Shown in pieces: positions 5,562 to 7,178 of a stretch of DNA of 7,178 nt. The notes beneath the pieces are model-generated. The model was not told the DNA's origin and made no database searches. It was given only the letters and a program-made list of their open reading frames with translations. The DNA lies in contig JAGLYJ010000056.1 in assembly GCA_023132365.1 (NCBI GenBank), forward strand, positions 1 through 7,178, written 5' to 3'. The position numbers and the translations under genes are program-made. Source of the DNA: Mycoplasmatota bacterium. Lineage in GTDB: Bacteria > Bacillota_I > Bacilli_A > Izemoplasmatales > Hujiaoplasmataceae. Each line of letters begins with the position of its first letter. Within the stretch, counting starts at the first letter, position 1.

Positions 5562-5593
5562 TGGCTTAGTTAAACTAAGCCTTTTCTTTTTTT
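5562..5593 (+). terminator. Intrinsic terminator of the padR operon
   Basis: GGCTTAGT (5563-5570) pairs with ACTAAGCC (5574-5581) around a TAA loop and is followed by a T-rich tract to 5593. It begins about 7 nt after the DUF4097 stop codon. Confidence 0.88.
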
Positions 5594-5603
5594 AAAAATT
5601 TTA

Positions 5604-5612
5604 TGTTATAAT
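5604..5612 (+). promoter_or_regulatory. Extended -10 promoter of the aminopeptidase P-recD2 unit
   Basis: TGTTATAAT is a perfect TGn-TATAAT extended -10. Transcription would start near 5619, just before the GAGGTG ribosome binding site at 5621, giving a very short leader. The -35 region falls in the T tract of the preceding terminator and is not recognisable. Confidence 0.6.
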
Positions 5613-5620
5613 TAATAATT

Positions 5621-5626
5621 GAGGTG
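5621..5626 (+). promoter_or_regulatory. Ribosome binding site that fixes the aminopeptidase P start at 5633
   Basis: GAGGTGAT (5621-5628) is a strong Shine-Dalgarno sequence. An in-frame GTG at 5624 lies inside it and cannot be the start, while the ATG at 5633 is correctly spaced, 6 nt after GAGGTG. Confidence 0.7.
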
Positions 5627-5632
5627 ATTTAT

Positions 5633-6898
5633 ATGTATAAAACTGAATTTAGTCTAAGAAGAGCAAATTTTGCCAAAGGAATGAAAGCCGATTCTTTTGC
5701 TTTGCTTACATCTGGATTTGCCCCATATAAAGGGAAAGATCAAGTCCATCCATTCTTTGTAAATCGCAATTTTTTCTACCTTACAGGGTTAAATAAAGAA
5801 AAGTTTATTTTGATTGTATTAAAAAATGGAAAAAGTCATTTTGAATTCTTATTTATTGAAGAGCCAAGCGATTACGCAACAAAATGGTTAGGTAAAAGAA
5901 TGACTAAAGAAGAAGCTAGTGAAGTATCTGGAATAGCAGTAGCTAATATTCACAATTTAGATACACTAGATAGTTTTGTAGCTAATAGAATCTTACTTGA
6001 TTCACGAGCTGCTTTTGTTAATAAACCAAGACATTTATATTTGGATTTATTTAGAGAATACTTAATGAAAAAACCTTTAGGATTAACTAGATTCCAAAAC
6101 GTAGTTAATACATATCCTGAGTTAAAGATAAATGATGCTACTTTTGTTGTAGATGCTTTAAGAAGAATAAAATCTGAATCTGAAATCAATGATATGAAAA
6201 AAGCGATAGCATATACTAATGAAGGTATAAAAGCAATAATGAAAAATGCTAAGCCTGGAATGAATGAAAAAGAACTTGATGCACTATTTGAATATTCAAT
6301 TAAGTTAGCAGGGTCAAGCGGATTATCTTTTAATACAATTTGTGCTAGTGGTAAAAATGCTACAGTTTTACATTATGAAGACAACCATAGTGATATTGAA
6401 AATGGAAGCCTAATTCTTAATGACCTAGGTGCTTTGTCAAACCAATATGCTGCGGATATTAGTAGAACCTTTCCAGCAAATGGCGTATTTACAAAAAGAC
6501 AAAAAGAAATTTATGAACTCGTTTTAAAAGTAAATAAAGAAATTATCAAAGATATAAAACCAGGGGTAACGTTTAAAGAATTAAATGTTAAAGCTTATGA
6601 TATGTTGGCAGAAGGTATGATGAAACTAGGCAAAATAAAAGAAAAACCTGAGTTATCTAAGTATTATTATCATTCGATAGGACATTACCTTGGACTTGAT
6701 GTTCATGATGTTGGAAGTAATTTGAAACCTTTAGAAGCAGGGGTAGTTGTTACTGTTGAACCAGGAATATACATTGAAGAAGAAGGTTTAGGAGTTAGAA
6801 TTGAAGATGATATATTAGTTACTGCAGATGGATACCTGAATCTAAGTGAAAAAATAATCAAGGAAATTGATGAAATAGAAAAATTTATGAAGAAGTGA
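5633..6898 (+). CDS. pepP: Xaa-Pro aminopeptidase (aminopeptidase P, M24B)
   Basis: This 421-residue cytoplasmic metallopeptidase removes an N-terminal residue that precedes proline. The N-terminal creatinase-type domain (about residues 5-165, with the VHPFFVNRNFFYLTG segment typical of the aminopeptidase P N-domain) precedes a complete pita-bread domain. All five dinuclear metal ligands are visible: Asp264 in LNDLGA, Asp275 in AADISRTFP, His351 in HSIGH, Glu376 in TVEPG and Glu391 in RIEDD. The proton-shuttle-type His358 in DVHDVG is also present. The length is close to that of E. coli PepP (441). It is the first gene of a unit with recD2, whose ATG lies 4 nt after this TGA stop. A prolidase, which acts on dipeptides, is less likely because of the full AMP_N domain. 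Together with PepF it suggests peptide catabolism or recycling of proline-containing peptides. Confidence 0.94.
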   Translation: MYKTEFSLRRANFAKGMKADSFALLTSGFAPYKGKDQVHPFFVNRNFFYLTGLNKEKFILIVLKNGKSHFEFLFIEEPSDYATKWLGKRMTKEEASEVSGIAVANIHNLDTLDSFVANRILLDSRAAFVNKPRHLYLDLFREYLMKKPLGLTRFQNVVNTYPELKINDATFVVDALRRIKSESEINDMKKAIAYTNEGIKAIMKNAKPGMNEKELDALFEYSIKLAGSSGLSFNTICASGKNATVLHYEDNHSDIENGSLILNDLGALSNQYAADISRTFPANGVFTKRQKEIYELVLKVNKEIIKDIKPGVTFKELNVKAYDMLAEGMMKLGKIKEKPELSKYYYHSIGHYLGLDVHDVGSNLKPLEAGVVVTVEPGIYIEEEGLGVRIEDDILVTADGYLNLSEKIIKEIDEIEKFMKK

Positions 6899-6902
6899 TT
6901 AA

Positions 6903-7178
6903 ATGAGTTATATCGACGGAAGTATCAATAAATATTTATTTTATAACGATGATAATTCTTATTCGGTAATAAAAATAAAAATTATTGACACAGATGAAAC
7001 TGAATTAGCTTATTTTGAACCCACAATTATTGTTTGTGGGTTTTTTCCTATGCTAGATAAACATACAAATTATCGTTTTAAAGGAGAACTAAGTCATCAT
7101 AATAAATATGGTACACAATATAATGCTAAAACCTTTGAAAGAATTGTAGATAATACAGCTATAGGACTGGTTGATTAT
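6903..7178 (+). CDS. recD2: RecD2/YrrC-type DNA helicase, N-terminal fragment, runs off the right edge
   Basis: The first 92 codons are present with no stop before the window ends. The segment matches the N-terminal OB-like domain of RecD2 helicases: an opening GSINKYLFYNDDNSYSVIKI beta pair (the family's G.i..i.f.n..ngy.v pattern), a strand TIIVCGFFPML, then RFKGELSHHNKYGTQYNAKTFE, equivalent to the family's conserved hpkyG.QF element, and finally TAIGLVDY, where the helix-hairpin-helix region begins. RecD2 is a 5'-3' superfamily 1B helicase in replication-associated repair; its Walker motifs would lie beyond the window. The ATG is 4 nt after the pepP stop, with only a weak AGTGAT/AGAAG Shine-Dalgarno, suggesting coupled translation. 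A terminator-like hairpin lies inside the coding region at 7018-7046. Confidence 0.82.
   Translation, partial: MSYIDGSINKYLFYNDDNSYSVIKIKIIDTDETELAYFEPTIIVCGFFPMLDKHTNYRFKGELSHHNKYGTQYNAKTFERIVDNTAIGLVDY
7018..7046 (+). other. Terminator-like hairpin inside the recD2 coding sequence
   Basis: AACCCACAA (7018-7026), a 7-nt loop, then TTGTGGGTT (7034-7042), with six consecutive T residues at 7041-7046. The 9-bp stem is perfect and as good as the intergenic terminators in this window, yet it lies about 115-144 nt inside an intact reading frame that encodes the conserved first domain. It could terminate a fraction of transcripts when translation is poor. Activity is unproven. Confidence 0.5.

Overview
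The window is AT-rich, compact, Gram-positive-type bacterial DNA. It has strong AGGAGG-like ribosome binding sites, sigma-A type promoters (several with an extended TGnTATAAT -10) and short U-tailed hairpin terminators. TGA is used as a stop (end of the aminopeptidase P gene) and Trp is encoded by TGG, so this is translation table 11 and not a Mycoplasma/Spiroplasma-type code. The gene set (Spx, PepF, NAD-GAPDH, PadR/DUF1700/DUF4097, M24 aminopeptidase, RecD2) and the composition suggest a low-GC Bacillota lineage or a basal Mycoplasmatota lineage that kept the standard code (Acholeplasma/Izemoplasma-like). The exact taxon is inference.

Layout: (1) 1-1262, minus strand: the N-terminal ~420 residues of oligoendopeptidase F, running off the left edge. 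(2) 1369-1824: an Spx-type redox regulator, divergent from pepF, with back-to-back extended -10 promoters between them and a terminator behind it. (3) 1973-2980: glycolytic GAPDH as a single-gene unit, with a clear promoter, a cre-like box upstream and a terminator. (4) 3029-3667: a VTT/TVP38-TMEM64-family membrane protein whose stop codon lies inside its own terminator. (5) 3801-5556: a three-gene operon of a short PadR regulator, a DUF1700 membrane protein and a membrane-anchored DUF4097 protein with eight SNG beta-helix repeats. It is driven by a near-consensus promoter overlapped by a perfect 7-7-7 inverted repeat and ends at a terminator. (6) 5633-6895 (stop to 6898): Xaa-Pro aminopeptidase, followed 4 nt later by (7) the start of a RecD2-type helicase that runs off the right edge.

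How they fit together: the two peptidases serve peptide turnover and GAPDH serves central glycolysis. Spx would connect thiol stress to transcription. The PadR-DUF1700-DUF4097 operon looks like a self-regulated envelope-sensing module, related by domain content to the LiaX/YvlB-type envelope-stress proteins of Firmicutes. The least explained signals are the operator-like palindromes before padR, a terminator-like hairpin inside the recD2 coding sequence, and a four-cysteine C-terminal extension on Spx. No mobile element, tRNA, rRNA or CRISPR array was seen, and no gene-free stretch exceeds 300 bases.
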